12,683 bases of DNA from Candidatus Thorarchaeota archaeon. GTDB lineage: Archaea; Asgardarchaeota; Thorarchaeia; Thorarchaeales; Thorarchaeaceae. The notes below the pieces were generated by a model. That model ran no database searches, was not told the origin of the DNA, and saw only the letters and a program-made list of their open reading frames with translations. Positions 6,082-11,766 of the stretch are shown here, in pieces (the stretch's first letter is position 1; every line of letters begins with the position of its first letter). The DNA is taken from assembly GCA_004524595.1 (NCBI GenBank), contig SDOA01000115.1:1-12683 (forward strand). Direction: 5' to 3'. The translations under genes were made by a program, and so were the position numbers.

Positions 6082-6993
6082 ATGATGAAATCTGATCTAG
6101 AGGGGAATCGATTTGCAATTATCAACAATCCCACAAATAGTGAGATTGAGGACTTCCAAAAAGGGTTTGAAGGATACAACATGGAACAGACAAATGGGGA
6201 GTATAATAGTCCCGAAGACTGGCTCAGCCTCGTACTCAAAGACCATGATGGGAACATAGTTGGAGGTATTCAGACCAGCACTCTCTTCTGGGCGCAGTAT
6301 CTTGAGGTGTTTTGGGTAGATGAGAGATATCGAGGACTCGGGTATGGAAGAGATCTCATCGAAGAGGTTGAGAGGCTGGCAAGAGAAAATGGCTGTTTCG
6401 CTTCGCAGACGTATACTTTCTCTTGGCAAGGTGGCGATTTCTATCAGGCGGTGGGATACAAGCTCATAGCCACCTATGATGGATACGTCGAGGGGATTAC
6501 AGAGCTCATACTCTCCAAACCCCTGAACATACCTGCGCAATCCCGGAAATCGGATCCTGCTCGATTCAAAATATCCAGAGATGATAGTGAAGAATCAAAA
6601 CGAGTTGTACAAAGAGGTCTTGGGAAGAACTTTGATGATAATGTTGCTGATTTGCTAAAAATGTATCCACATATGAATATTGGATTAGTCGTCAAGAATC
6701 ATGACGGGGAAGTCATTGGAGGATTATCAGGATATTCGAGCCTAGGAACTATGAATGTCAAGGATTTCTGGGTTAATGAGAGGTATAGGAATCAAGGCTA
6801 TGGAAAGGACCTTATGGTGTATGCTGAGAGAGTTGCAAGAGAGAGGGAATGTATTTCACTTCAGTCAGCATGCTTCACATTTCAGAATCTTGACTTTATG
6901 TTGAATTTTGGATTTGAACCATATGGTTTGTCAGATGTATATCCAAGGGGAGAGAAAGAGTACTATCTCATCAAGAGATTGACCAAAGATTAG
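6082..6993 (+). CDS. Tandem GNAT acetyltransferase, two fused domains
   Basis: The protein has 303 residues from the chosen start. It consists of two GNAT acetyl-CoA-binding domains in line. Domain 1 carries FWVDERYRGLGYGRDLIEE (78-96) and domain 2 carries FWVNERYRNQGYGKDLMVY (230-248). Both keep the R-x-x-G-x-G pyrophosphate loop (84-89 and 236-241) and the same framing (DHDGNIVGG versus NHDGEVIGG), so the second arose by duplication. Both loops look intact, so either may bind acetyl-CoA. The substrate is unknown; small-molecule or protein N-acetylation are both possible. I chose the ATG at 6082 over the one at 6055 because GGGGT (6073-6077) precedes it closely; the ATG at 6085 is equally usable. 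The gene stands alone between its own promoter and a spacer. Confidence 0.85.
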   Translation: MMKSDLEGNRFAIINNPTNSEIEDFQKGFEGYNMEQTNGEYNSPEDWLSLVLKDHDGNIVGGIQTSTLFWAQYLEVFWVDERYRGLGYGRDLIEEVERLARENGCFASQTYTFSWQGGDFYQAVGYKLIATYDGYVEGITELILSKPLNIPAQSRKSDPARFKISRDDSEESKRVVQRGLGKNFDDNVADLLKMYPHMNIGLVVKNHDGEVIGGLSGYSSLGTMNVKDFWVNERYRNQGYGKDLMVYAERVARERECISLQSACFTFQNLDFMLNFGFEPYGLSDVYPRGEKEYYLIKRLTKD

Positions 6994-7046
6994 AATTGGT
7001 TTTGAACCTGCAGATGTAATAGATAAGTCATCTAAAGGTATCCTTT

Positions 7047-7061
7047 CCTCAGATAATGAGG
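7047..7061. other. Small stem-loop upstream of the flavin oxidoreductase
   Basis: CCTCA (7047-7051) and TGAGG (7057-7061) flank a GATAA loop in the 113-bp spacer between the tandem-GNAT gene and the GTG-started oxidoreductase gene. It could be a 3'-end hairpin of the GNAT transcript or part of the next leader. Without a T-run it is only a structural observation. Confidence 0.25.
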
Positions 7062-7106
7062 TTTATCAGTAGAATAGTCAATGGTCAGAAGTTGCGGGTG
7101 AATTGA

Positions 7107-8081
7107 GTGATAAAGACAAGAGTGACTGAAATGCTAGGATGTAAATATCCAATTATATCCGGGACTATGGCAAGAATATCTAATCCCGAGTTTGTCGCAG
7201 CTGCTAGTATCGCTGGTGCCTGTGCTGTGCTTGCTAGTGCAAACTACAAGTCTCCAGATGCATTGCGTGATGCAATCAAAAAGACGCAATCTCTTACGAA
7301 ACAACCTTTTGCTGTAAATATCAATCTGTTCCCCGCTCTAATGCCTCAAGAGAAGTTGGAAGACTATGTGGATGCTACACTCTCTGAGAATATAAAAATC
7401 ATTGAAACAAGTGGTCACAAGGCTCCTGAGGATCTTGTTCCGAAGTTCAAGAACAGTGGTGCAACATGGATTCACAAGTGTGCTGGAGTGAGATATGCAA
7501 AGAAAGGAGCGTCATTAGGAGCGGATATCATAACAGTAGTTGGCTATGAAAATGGTGGGGCCACTGGTGTCTTAGATATCGGAACAATGGTCATGGTTCC
7601 TTCTGTTGTTGATGCTCTGGATGTTCCCGTGATTGCTGGAGGTGGGATAACGGATGGTAGAGGTGTTGCTGCAGTCTTAGCATTAGGTGCAGAAGGAGTA
7701 ATTATGGGAACAAGAATGATGGCGACAAAAGAATGTCCCATTCATGACAATCTCAAGCAAGCCTTCATTCAGGCTTCTGAAACTGATACTGTCCTTGCTC
7801 TGCGTTCGGTTGGAAACACTCACAGAATATGGAACAATAAAGCGGCACAACACCTCCTTGAACTAGAATCTCAGCAAGCACCTTTGTTCACGCTAATCCA
7901 AGTAGCATCTGGTGAGAAGGCACAGCAGATGTATAATGAAGGAGATTTGGATGTTGGAATTGTAAGTTGTGGTCAGGGTGTAGGATTAATCAAAGATATT
8001 CCCACTATCAAGGAATTATTGGACAGAATAATGGTTGAGGCCGAAGAAGTAGTTTCACGGTTGAAGAGCAGATTTGAATAG
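7107..8081 (+). CDS. NMO/FabK-family FMN-dependent oxidoreductase
   Basis: This 324-residue TIM-barrel flavoprotein belongs to the nitronate monooxygenase / 2-nitropropane dioxygenase / FabK family (NAD(P)H-dependent flavin oxidoreductases). Visible marks are the N-terminal CKYPIISGTMARIS (12-25), AVNINL (69-74), the FMN-binding segments GYENGGATG (146-154), VIAGGGITDGRGVAAVLALGAEGVIMGTR in the C-terminal half of the barrel (175-203), and the tail motif SCGQGVGLI (287-295). The loop that usually reads EAGGHxG, with a catalytic His, has Ala here, so classical nitronate oxidation is doubtful. A related reductase activity is likelier. The start codon is GTG, supported by GGTGA (7097-7101) 5 nt upstream. 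It is a single gene with no evident partner. Confidence 0.85.
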   Translation: MIKTRVTEMLGCKYPIISGTMARISNPEFVAAASIAGACAVLASANYKSPDALRDAIKKTQSLTKQPFAVNINLFPALMPQEKLEDYVDATLSENIKIIETSGHKAPEDLVPKFKNSGATWIHKCAGVRYAKKGASLGADIITVVGYENGGATGVLDIGTMVMVPSVVDALDVPVIAGGGITDGRGVAAVLALGAEGVIMGTRMMATKECPIHDNLKQAFIQASETDTVLALRSVGNTHRIWNNKAAQHLLELESQQAPLFTLIQVASGEKAQQMYNEGDLDVGIVSCGQGVGLIKDIPTIKELLDRIMVEAEEVVSRLKSRFE

Positions 8082-8116
8082 GATATTAGAGAAACCCGTT
8101 GTGCAGGTTTGACTTG

Positions 8117-8122
8117 AAAAAA
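8117..8122 (-). terminator. T-run terminator of the zinc-ribbon gene
   Basis: On the minus strand six T follow the TAA stop of the gene at 8123-8461 directly, the usual archaeal termination signal. AAACC (8092-8096) and GGTTT (8106-8110) beyond it can form a small stem that would serve the convergent oxidoreductase transcript. Confidence 0.4.
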
Positions 8123-8461
8123 TTACCAGCTGGACTCCACTGAGAATTTTCTAGATATTTTCCCTCTTGCCATTATCCCACGAATTGCCATCACAACAGG
8201 AACAACACAAAATATCAGGAATAACAGAGGAAAAAGAGACCATGGTGTAATATGACCATAACTAGACCACAAGGAAATGATTAGTGGAATTGAAATCATT
8301 GAGAAGCATAATGAACTCCACATTTCGCCAGCTCTTCTGCACTCCAGGCAACAATAGAGTTTTCCGGACCCATATTCTCCACCTGCCGTTACCCAATTTT
8401 CGCCCTCAGTTGCTCCACAATAGGCACATCTTGCGTGATGCTTTTCCACCAAAATGACCAT
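8123..8461 (-). CDS. Zinc-ribbon membrane protein, unknown function
   Basis: This 112-residue protein has an N-terminal zinc ribbon made of CAYC (12-15) and CLEC (38-41), about 22 residues apart, then two membrane helices (about 51-67 and 73-93) and a basic C-terminal tail. The ribbon would face the cytoplasm by the positive-inside rule. Zinc ribbons joined to membrane segments are common in uncharacterised archaeal proteins. No enzymatic motif is visible and I do not recognise the family. The ribosome-binding site is weak, so a start a few codons downstream (GTG at residue 5) cannot be excluded. It is convergent with the oxidoreductase and divergent from the next small membrane protein. Confidence 0.65.
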   Translation of the reverse strand: MVILVEKHHARCAYCGATEGENWVTAGGEYGSGKLYCCLECRRAGEMWSSLCFSMISIPLIISLWSSYGHITPWSLFPLLFLIFCVVPVVMAIRGIMARGKISRKFSVESSW

Positions 8462-8606
8462 TGCATCAATCTCACTCGTGAATGATTATAAAATCTTGGA
8501 AGGTATCAGTGGTTATAGGAGAAGTTGGTGGATCAACAATAGTGGCTTCTTTAAAAATCCGAAAAACATAACTTTGTATGAAGAGGTGCAATACTGGGGT
8601 ATTCGT

Positions 8607-8921
8607 ATGGAGCAACAAGTGCAACAGATGTTCAGCTTTAGTGGTATCGGAATTCTAGGATTAGGATTTTTGATTGCTATTGTATTGTTAGTCCTTGGTC
8701 TAATAGAAAAGACTGATTATTCTAAGAGAGTAAGAATGATTCGTGCAGGTGGAATCCTGTTAGGTCTAATGGTAATTTCTGCAGGATTGACCTGGTATGG
8801 ATATCTAGCGGTCAGCTCTTCGGTACTATTGACTTTTGGAGATGTGATCGTACTGACTTTGGTTTCATCTATTGGCGGTCTCATCTCAGGGGTCTCCTGC
8901 TATATTTCAATCAGACAATAG
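8607..8921 (+). CDS. Small three-helix membrane protein
   Basis: This 104-residue protein has three predicted membrane helices (about 12-32, 45-68 and 75-100) and a charged loop EKTDYSKRVRMIR between the first two. It is not recognised. The open frame extends upstream to 8454, but those 51 codons show no domain, overlap the divergent gene's start and lack a ribosome-binding site. The ATG at 8607 has GGGGT (8596-8600) 6 nt upstream, so I start it there. A tRNA-3'-end-like repeat follows 36 bp after the stop, making this the left neighbour of the repeat-bracketed gene series. Confidence 0.6.
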   Translation: MEQQVQQMFSFSGIGILGLGFLIAIVLLVLGLIEKTDYSKRVRMIRAGGILLGLMVISAGLTWYGYLAVSSSVLLTFGDVIVLTLVSSIGGLISGVSCYISIRQ

Positions 8922-8957
8922 AAATAGAGAATCTCACTAAGGCAATACTACAAAAAA

Positions 8958-8983
8958 AGATGAGCGACCAGACGGAATTTGAA
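8958..8983 (-). repeat. tRNA 3'-end fragment, copy R1
   Basis: This segment matches the last exon of tRNA-Lys plus 3 flanking bases (10919-10944) at 21 of 26 positions, in the same orientation. It retains GACCAGACGG-AATTTGAA, i.e. the 3' acceptor strand, T-stem and T-loop on the minus strand. No 5' half of a tRNA follows. The repeat overlaps a stem-loop (8976-8996, AATTTGAA with TTCCAAATT) that may form the 3' end of the preceding transcript. Confidence 0.6.
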
Positions 8984-9018
8984 CGAGTTCCAAATTTGTT
9001 TACAGAGTAGGTGAGTAT

Positions 9019-9546
9019 ATGGAAAATCACAAGGTTAGGTTGAAGGATGAAAGAGAGGTAATACTCAGACTCTTGGAGATTAGTGATAGAGATCGGCTGG
9101 TGCACTTGTTTTCCACAATGTCGGACAAGGCACTTGAGTGGGGAATGCCGCCGTACTCAGAAATAACAATAGACAGATGGTTGAGTAATCTTGAGAGGCT
9201 CATCCCTCTGGTAGCTCTTTTTCAAGACCGGATCGTGGGATATGCCGCAATCTTCAAACATGTGCATTTCAGAGAGAGAGGTGTGGCGGACCTTGGTATA
9301 TACTTGCACCAAGACTTCCACGGTGTTGGGCTCGGAACAGTAATGAGTGAAACTCTTCTTTCTATTGCAGAGGAGCAGGGATTACATAGGATTTGCCTTC
9401 ATGTTGTAGAAGACAATAGAGCAGCGGTGAGTTTGTACAGGAAGCTCGGTTTCGTCGTTGAAGGAACCATGAGGGATGCCTATTATGGGGCTGACAATAC
9501 GTACCACAATATGTTAGTGATGGGGATTGTATTTCCTAAGAACTAA
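9019..9546 (+). CDS. GNAT N-acetyltransferase, RimJ/RimI-like
   Basis: This 175-residue single GNAT domain has the acetyl-CoA loop in YLHQDFHGVGLGTVMSETLL (95-114) and the C-terminal signature EDNRAAVSLYRKLGF (131-145) followed by VEGTMRDAYY, as in RimI/RimJ and related small acetyltransferases. The acceptor could be a protein N-terminus, an amine metabolite or an antibiotic; sequence does not decide. GGTGAG (9010-9015) lies 3 nt before the ATG, a short but usable spacing. The gene sits alone between tRNA-3'-end-like repeats R1 (35 bp upstream) and R2 (12 bp downstream), which suggests that it arrived as a separate insertion. Confidence 0.88.
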   Translation: MENHKVRLKDEREVILRLLEISDRDRLVHLFSTMSDKALEWGMPPYSEITIDRWLSNLERLIPLVALFQDRIVGYAAIFKHVHFRERGVADLGIYLHQDFHGVGLGTVMSETLLSIAEEQGLHRICLHVVEDNRAAVSLYRKLGFVVEGTMRDAYYGADNTYHNMLVMGIVFPKN

Positions 9547-9558
9547 CGTAGTAAAAGA

Positions 9559-9580
9559 GGATGGCAGACCAGACGAGATT
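9559..9580 (-). repeat. tRNA 3'-end fragment, copy R2
   Basis: From 9560 to 9580 it matches the tRNA-Lys 3' end at 18 of 21 positions (GATGGC-GACCAGACGAGATT), then diverges in the T-loop region. Orientation is the same as in the intact tRNA. It starts 12 bp after the GNAT stop codon. It is the shortest of the three copies on the 3' side of the tRNA. Confidence 0.5.
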
Positions 9581-9615
9581 CCGTAAGGATGCCTGTGCAA
9601 CTAAGAACCACTATG

Positions 9616-9622
9616 TTTAAAA
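9616..9622 (+). promoter_or_regulatory. TATA-like element of the 88-residue gene
   Basis: TTTAAAA lies 33-39 nt upstream of the ATG at 9655, so a start near 9646 would give a very short leader. That fits the absence of a good ribosome-binding site. Confidence 0.4.
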
Positions 9623-9654
9623 TTCTTAACAGAGTGTAATGCAATCGTGGTAGT

Positions 9655-9921
9655 ATGTGCGCGTATCAATTAGATTTCGGTATAAAGTTACTACTTTTTT
9701 CTCTTGGAGGGGCAATTCTGATCTATGTTGCCTCCAGTATGGTTCTTTCAGCCGCATTTGTTATAGCTGGTGATAGCATTGGAATGCCTTCTGATATTTA
9801 TATGATGAATAGCAGTATTATTAATGCGTCATTTGGATTCTTTGGCTTCATACTTATGTTTATTGGATTGAAAGCAAAGGAGCCGTCTCAAAATGACAAC
9901 ATCGAAGCACTAGCAGTTTAG
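9655..9921 (+). CDS. Small two-helix membrane protein, unknown function
   Basis: This 88-residue protein has two hydrophobic segments (about 10-38 and 56-72), an extracellular-type loop containing GDSIGMPSDIYMMNSS, and an acidic and polar tail (KAKEPSQNDNIEALAV). It is not recognised. The start lacks a clear ribosome-binding site but lies just behind a TATA-like element, consistent with a near-leaderless transcript. It is the only gene between repeats R2 and R3, and its codon use shows no obvious break from its neighbours by eye. Confidence 0.55.
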   Translation: MCAYQLDFGIKLLLFSLGGAILIYVASSMVLSAAFVIAGDSIGMPSDIYMMNSSIINASFGFFGFILMFIGLKAKEPSQNDNIEALAV

Positions 9922-10167
9922 AGGTCAATCTGTTTTATGATGTCAGGTCCGATGACTTATTCCCGAATGACTTGAACAACCTGTTAGCGAATATCATATT
10001 TAGAAGCTTTTGTGAAAGTATATGGGTCAATGAAATTGGCAGAATGGACAACGGAGAAGGGGCAACACGATTGATGATATTCTGAGATGGCGGGTCAGAC
10101 GGGATTTGAACCTTTGAACATTTATATCTAGAGTGCAGTTGAAATCAACATGTGTGAGTGAACGATA
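9922..10167. other. 246-bp non-coding stretch containing repeat R3
   Basis: There is no convincing open frame. The right part holds the R3 repeat (10085-10110), a TATA-like TTTATAT (10121-10127) placed to start the methyltransferase transcript near 10150, and a small GTTGA/TCAAC stem (10138-10149). The left 160 bp show nothing that I can name. Confidence 0.5.
10085..10110 (-). repeat. tRNA 3'-end fragment, copy R3 (near identical)
   Basis: It matches 25 of 26 positions with 10919-10944, i.e. the whole last exon of tRNA-Lys from T-loop to CCA plus 3 flanking bases. The one difference is a C-to-T in the acceptor strand. The match stops exactly where intron 3 begins in the intact tRNA. On the minus strand R3 is preceded by GG, like an uninterrupted T-stem, but the rest of a tRNA is missing. 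It resembles a distal attachment site left by integration into a tRNA gene. Confidence 0.75.
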
Positions 10168-10914
10168 ATGGACAAATGGAAGTATTTTGATATTACACAC
10201 AAGTATCATATTCTCTGCAATCCAATGAGTAATGAGAAATTCGAACGCTTCTGTAACCTACTCAGTCTATCAAAAGATACACGAGTTCTTGACATCGCAT
10301 GTGGAAAGGGAGAAGTCTTAGTCAGATTGGCAGAAAAATACAGAATCTCAGGTGTTGGAGTTGATATTTCTCCGTTTTATATCAGAGATTGTAAGGAAAA
10401 ACATCGTCAAAGAGCCTCTGAAACTGATTTGACTTTCATCGAATTGGATGGTGCAAAATATCAACCTGCATCCGGTGAACTATTCGATGTGGTGATGTGT
10501 TTGGGAGCAAGCTGGGTCTTCGAAGATCACATTGGAACTCTCAGAGCTCTTAAAAAAATGACGAGACCCGGAGGTCTTGTGATTGTTGGCGAGCCTTTTT
10601 GGTTGAAAGAACCTGATACAGAATATCTTGAGGCTGCTGGCATGACTCGTGATTTTTCTCGTTCACATGAAGAGAATGTATACCAAGGTGAAGAGATTGG
10701 ACTCTCTTGCCTCTATACACTTGTATCTAACAAAGATGATTGGGATCACTATGAAACTCTTCAGTGGTGGGCTGTTGATAATTATATCCAATCACATAGA
10801 GATGATCCAGACAATCAGGAGCTCCTTGAAAAGACCAAGATGGAGAAAGAACTCTATCTAAGGTGGGGCAGAGATATTCTCAACTGGGGAGTGTATATCT
10901 TTAGAAATCCATAG
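10168..10914 (+). CDS. Class I SAM-dependent methyltransferase
   Basis: This 248-residue Rossmann-fold methyltransferase has motif I VLDIACGKGEVLVRL (40-54), the ribose-binding acidic residue D66 in GVGVDIS (62-68), FDVVMCLGASWVFED (106-120) as motif IV region, and the post-motif RPGGLVIVGEPFW (133-145). The C-terminal third (about 150-248) is substrate-specific, rich in Trp and acidic residues, and not recognised, so the methyl acceptor is unknown; small molecules are more usual for this type. The gene is bracketed by repeats R3 (57 bp upstream) and the tRNA-Lys 3' end (7 bp downstream), which makes a compact repeat-gene-tRNA unit of about 830 bp. The start at 10168 has a TATA-like element about 40 nt upstream and no strong ribosome-binding site. 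Confidence 0.88.
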   Translation: MDKWKYFDITHKYHILCNPMSNEKFERFCNLLSLSKDTRVLDIACGKGEVLVRLAEKYRISGVGVDISPFYIRDCKEKHRQRASETDLTFIELDGAKYQPASGELFDVVMCLGASWVFEDHIGTLRALKKMTRPGGLVIVGEPFWLKEPDTEYLEAAGMTRDFSRSHEENVYQGEEIGLSCLYTLVSNKDDWDHYETLQWWAVDNYIQSHRDDPDNQELLEKTKMEKELYLRWGRDILNWGVYIFRNP

Positions 10915-10944
10915 AAATAGATGGCGGGCCAGACGGGATTTGAA

Positions 10945-10975
10945 TTCGCTGGCTTGGTCGGATTGACCAAAACCA
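10945..10975 (-). other. tRNA intron 3, T-arm, position 53/54
   Basis: This 31-nt intron lies between the T-stem strand GCGGG and the T-loop TTCAAAT. Without its removal the T-stem has only three of five pairs; with removal all five form (one G-U). Its interior is TGGTTTTGGTC paired with GACCAAGCCA, with one bulged T. The central helix is CGC/GCG plus a mismatch in this register, or TCGC/GCGA shifted by one base. The exact splice base is therefore less certain than for intron 1. Confidence 0.7.
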
Positions 10976-10985
10976 CCCGCGACCA

Positions 10986-11015
10986 ATCCTTGAACTTGGG
11001 GAATTCCCAAGATCT
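10986..11015 (-). other. tRNA intron 2, about position 43/44
   Basis: This 30-nt intron lies after the anticodon stem. The interior pairs as GA(T)CTTGGG with CCCAAG(T)TC, beginning exactly at intron bases +2 and -7. The central helix uses CTT/AAG (three of four pairs). The outer helix is poor, so this is a relaxed bulge-helix-bulge. Shifting the boundary by a few bases would give variable loops AGGTC or AGATC, but those registers break the central helix. Confidence 0.65.
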
Positions 11016-11021
11016 ACAAGT

Positions 11022-11051
11022 ACCTCCTGCTCTTAGATTCTCTAAGAGAAT
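11022..11051 (-). other. tRNA intron 1, canonical position 37/38
   Basis: This 30-nt intron lies between A37 and A38 of the anticodon loop. Exon bases CTCT (positions 32-35) pair with intron GGAG six to three bases from its 3' end. This gives a 4-bp central helix flanked by 3-nt bulges (TA^A and GT^A), the classic bulge-helix-bulge. The intron interior folds as CTCTTAG/CTAAGAG, a perfect 7-bp stem. The splice point can shift by one A without changing the product. Confidence 0.85.
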
Positions 11052-11089
11052 TAAGAGCCTGTCGCTATACCTGGCTTAGCCACTGGCCC

Positions 11090-11374
11090 ACAGGATGGGT
11101 TTCCATAGAATTCGGTTATAGAGGTTTCGGAATATTCTATGTTCTCCCTAATTCACTTACCATAAACATCTCTTACAATGTAAATTTAGGAGAAGAAAAA
11201 CATATTTTTTGATAGAAATACTGAGAATCGAATTCATGTTGGAGTAGTACTTGTGTAATGCTACTTACATTGTTCACAGTAGAAGAACTTACCAGTCTTC
11301 AATTCATCTATTGAAAGGGCAAGGAGACTTCATTTTATTAAGTTCTATATTCATACTATGCTCAGGGAACTATA
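11090..11374. promoter_or_regulatory. tRNA-Lys promoter region and 285-bp spacer
   Basis: On the minus strand CTATAA (11116-11121) lies 27-32 nt before the tRNA 5' end, as expected for a tRNA TATA box. It is bracketed by an 8-bp inverted repeat, CATAGAAT (11104-11111) and ATTCTATG (11134-11141). Further right, ACAATGTAA (11175-11183) recurs inverted as TTACATTGT (11265-11273), and AT-rich sequence near 11332-11352 could start the next small gene. No convincing gene is visible here. Confidence 0.5.
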
Positions 11375-11560
11375 ATGGTGCGTGTTTCTCCTCCAACAGG
11401 TATCCTGCTTGCCCTTGGAGGTTTGTTAATTATACTAGCAGGTTTTAGTCTGGGCCAAGACCGGATTCCTGACTGGGTGAGCGGACTGCAATACTTCCTA
11501 TTTGTAGTGGGAATCATACTCGTAGTAGAAGCCATTGTGCTTATACTAAGAAGACGTTGA
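11375..11560 (+). CDS. Small two-helix membrane protein
   Basis: This 61-residue protein has two hydrophobic helices (about 8-24 and 39-57) linked by GQDRIPDWVSG and ends in RRR, giving an inside-positive hairpin topology. It is not recognised. A CAGGG tract lies 8 nt before the ATG. The composition is that of a real membrane hairpin rather than a chance frame, but at this length the call rests on hydrophobicity and start context alone. A TTG-started frame overlapping its end looks like noise. Confidence 0.5.
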   Translation: MVRVSPPTGILLALGGLLIILAGFSLGQDRIPDWVSGLQYFLFVVGIILVVEAIVLILRRR

Positions 11561-11630
11561 ACGCCTTAGAATGCTGGACAATGACTAAGAAGAATCAGGC
11601 GATACAATCAATTTGCAGTCCAGAAAGAAT

Positions 11631-11698
11631 CACTGGCCTACAGAGAGTCATTTACCTGTTTTATGGTTATAGAGATGGCGGTGTCAACGAGATTTGTA
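11631..11698 (-). repeat. Degenerate second copy of tRNA flanks (R5)
   Basis: CACTGGCC-ACAG at 11631 and GGTTATAGAG at 11665 repeat the 5' end and TATA region of tRNA-Lys (11081 and 11114) with almost the same spacing (34 versus 33 nt). Directly next to it, 11673-11698 matches the tRNA 3' exon at 19 of 26 positions. The D, anticodon and T arms are not recognisable. It could be an old, decayed tRNA copy or a footprint of rearrangement. Confidence 0.35.
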
Positions 11699-11766
11699 GA
11701 TGTCACAAGCCATATAACGAGGCTGACCATAGCCCGAACTATCTCTAGGATATGGAGTCGCTAGGT

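Larger units (their letters stand above)
10922..11089 (-). tRNA. tRNA-Lys(CUU) with three introns
   Basis: The minus strand gives acceptor GGGCCAG (11089-11083) pairing perfectly with CTGGCCC, then G73 and an encoded CCA (ending at 10922). The D-stem is GCTA/TAGC with a GG-containing loop. Anticodon stem ACAGG pairs with CTTGT (one G-U) around loop CTCTTAA, anticodon CUU (lysine). The variable loop is TGGTC, and T-stem GCGGG pairs with CCCGT around TTCAAAT. The mature product is 77 nt. The parts are separated by introns at 11022-11051 (30 nt), 10986-11015 (30 nt) and 10945-10975 (31 nt). The lengths add up exactly to 168 nt, and all three fit bulge-helix-bulge geometry. Only tRNA-splicing endonuclease processing would make it functional. 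Confidence 0.88.

Noticed and set aside
8454..8606. Upstream extension of the three-helix membrane protein
   Set aside because: It overlaps the divergent gene's start, has no ribosome-binding site and shows no domain; the ATG at 8607 follows GGGGT.
10070..10086. TGATGA followed by CTGA, resembling a C/D box guide RNA
   Set aside because: The two boxes are only 3 nt apart, leaving no room for a guide sequence.
8958..10110. R1-R3 as complete tRNA genes
   Set aside because: Only the 3' strand of the acceptor and the T-loop region are present; no matching 5' acceptor or anticodon arm lies within tRNA distance.
8958..10944. CRISPR-like array
   Set aside because: The repeats are diverged, spaced 500-830 bp apart and separated by genes, and there are no cas genes.
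11557..11748. 63-codon plus-strand frame starting with TTG
   Set aside because: It has a rare start, no ribosome-binding site, no hydrophobic or domain pattern, and it overlaps the degenerate tRNA-like repeat.
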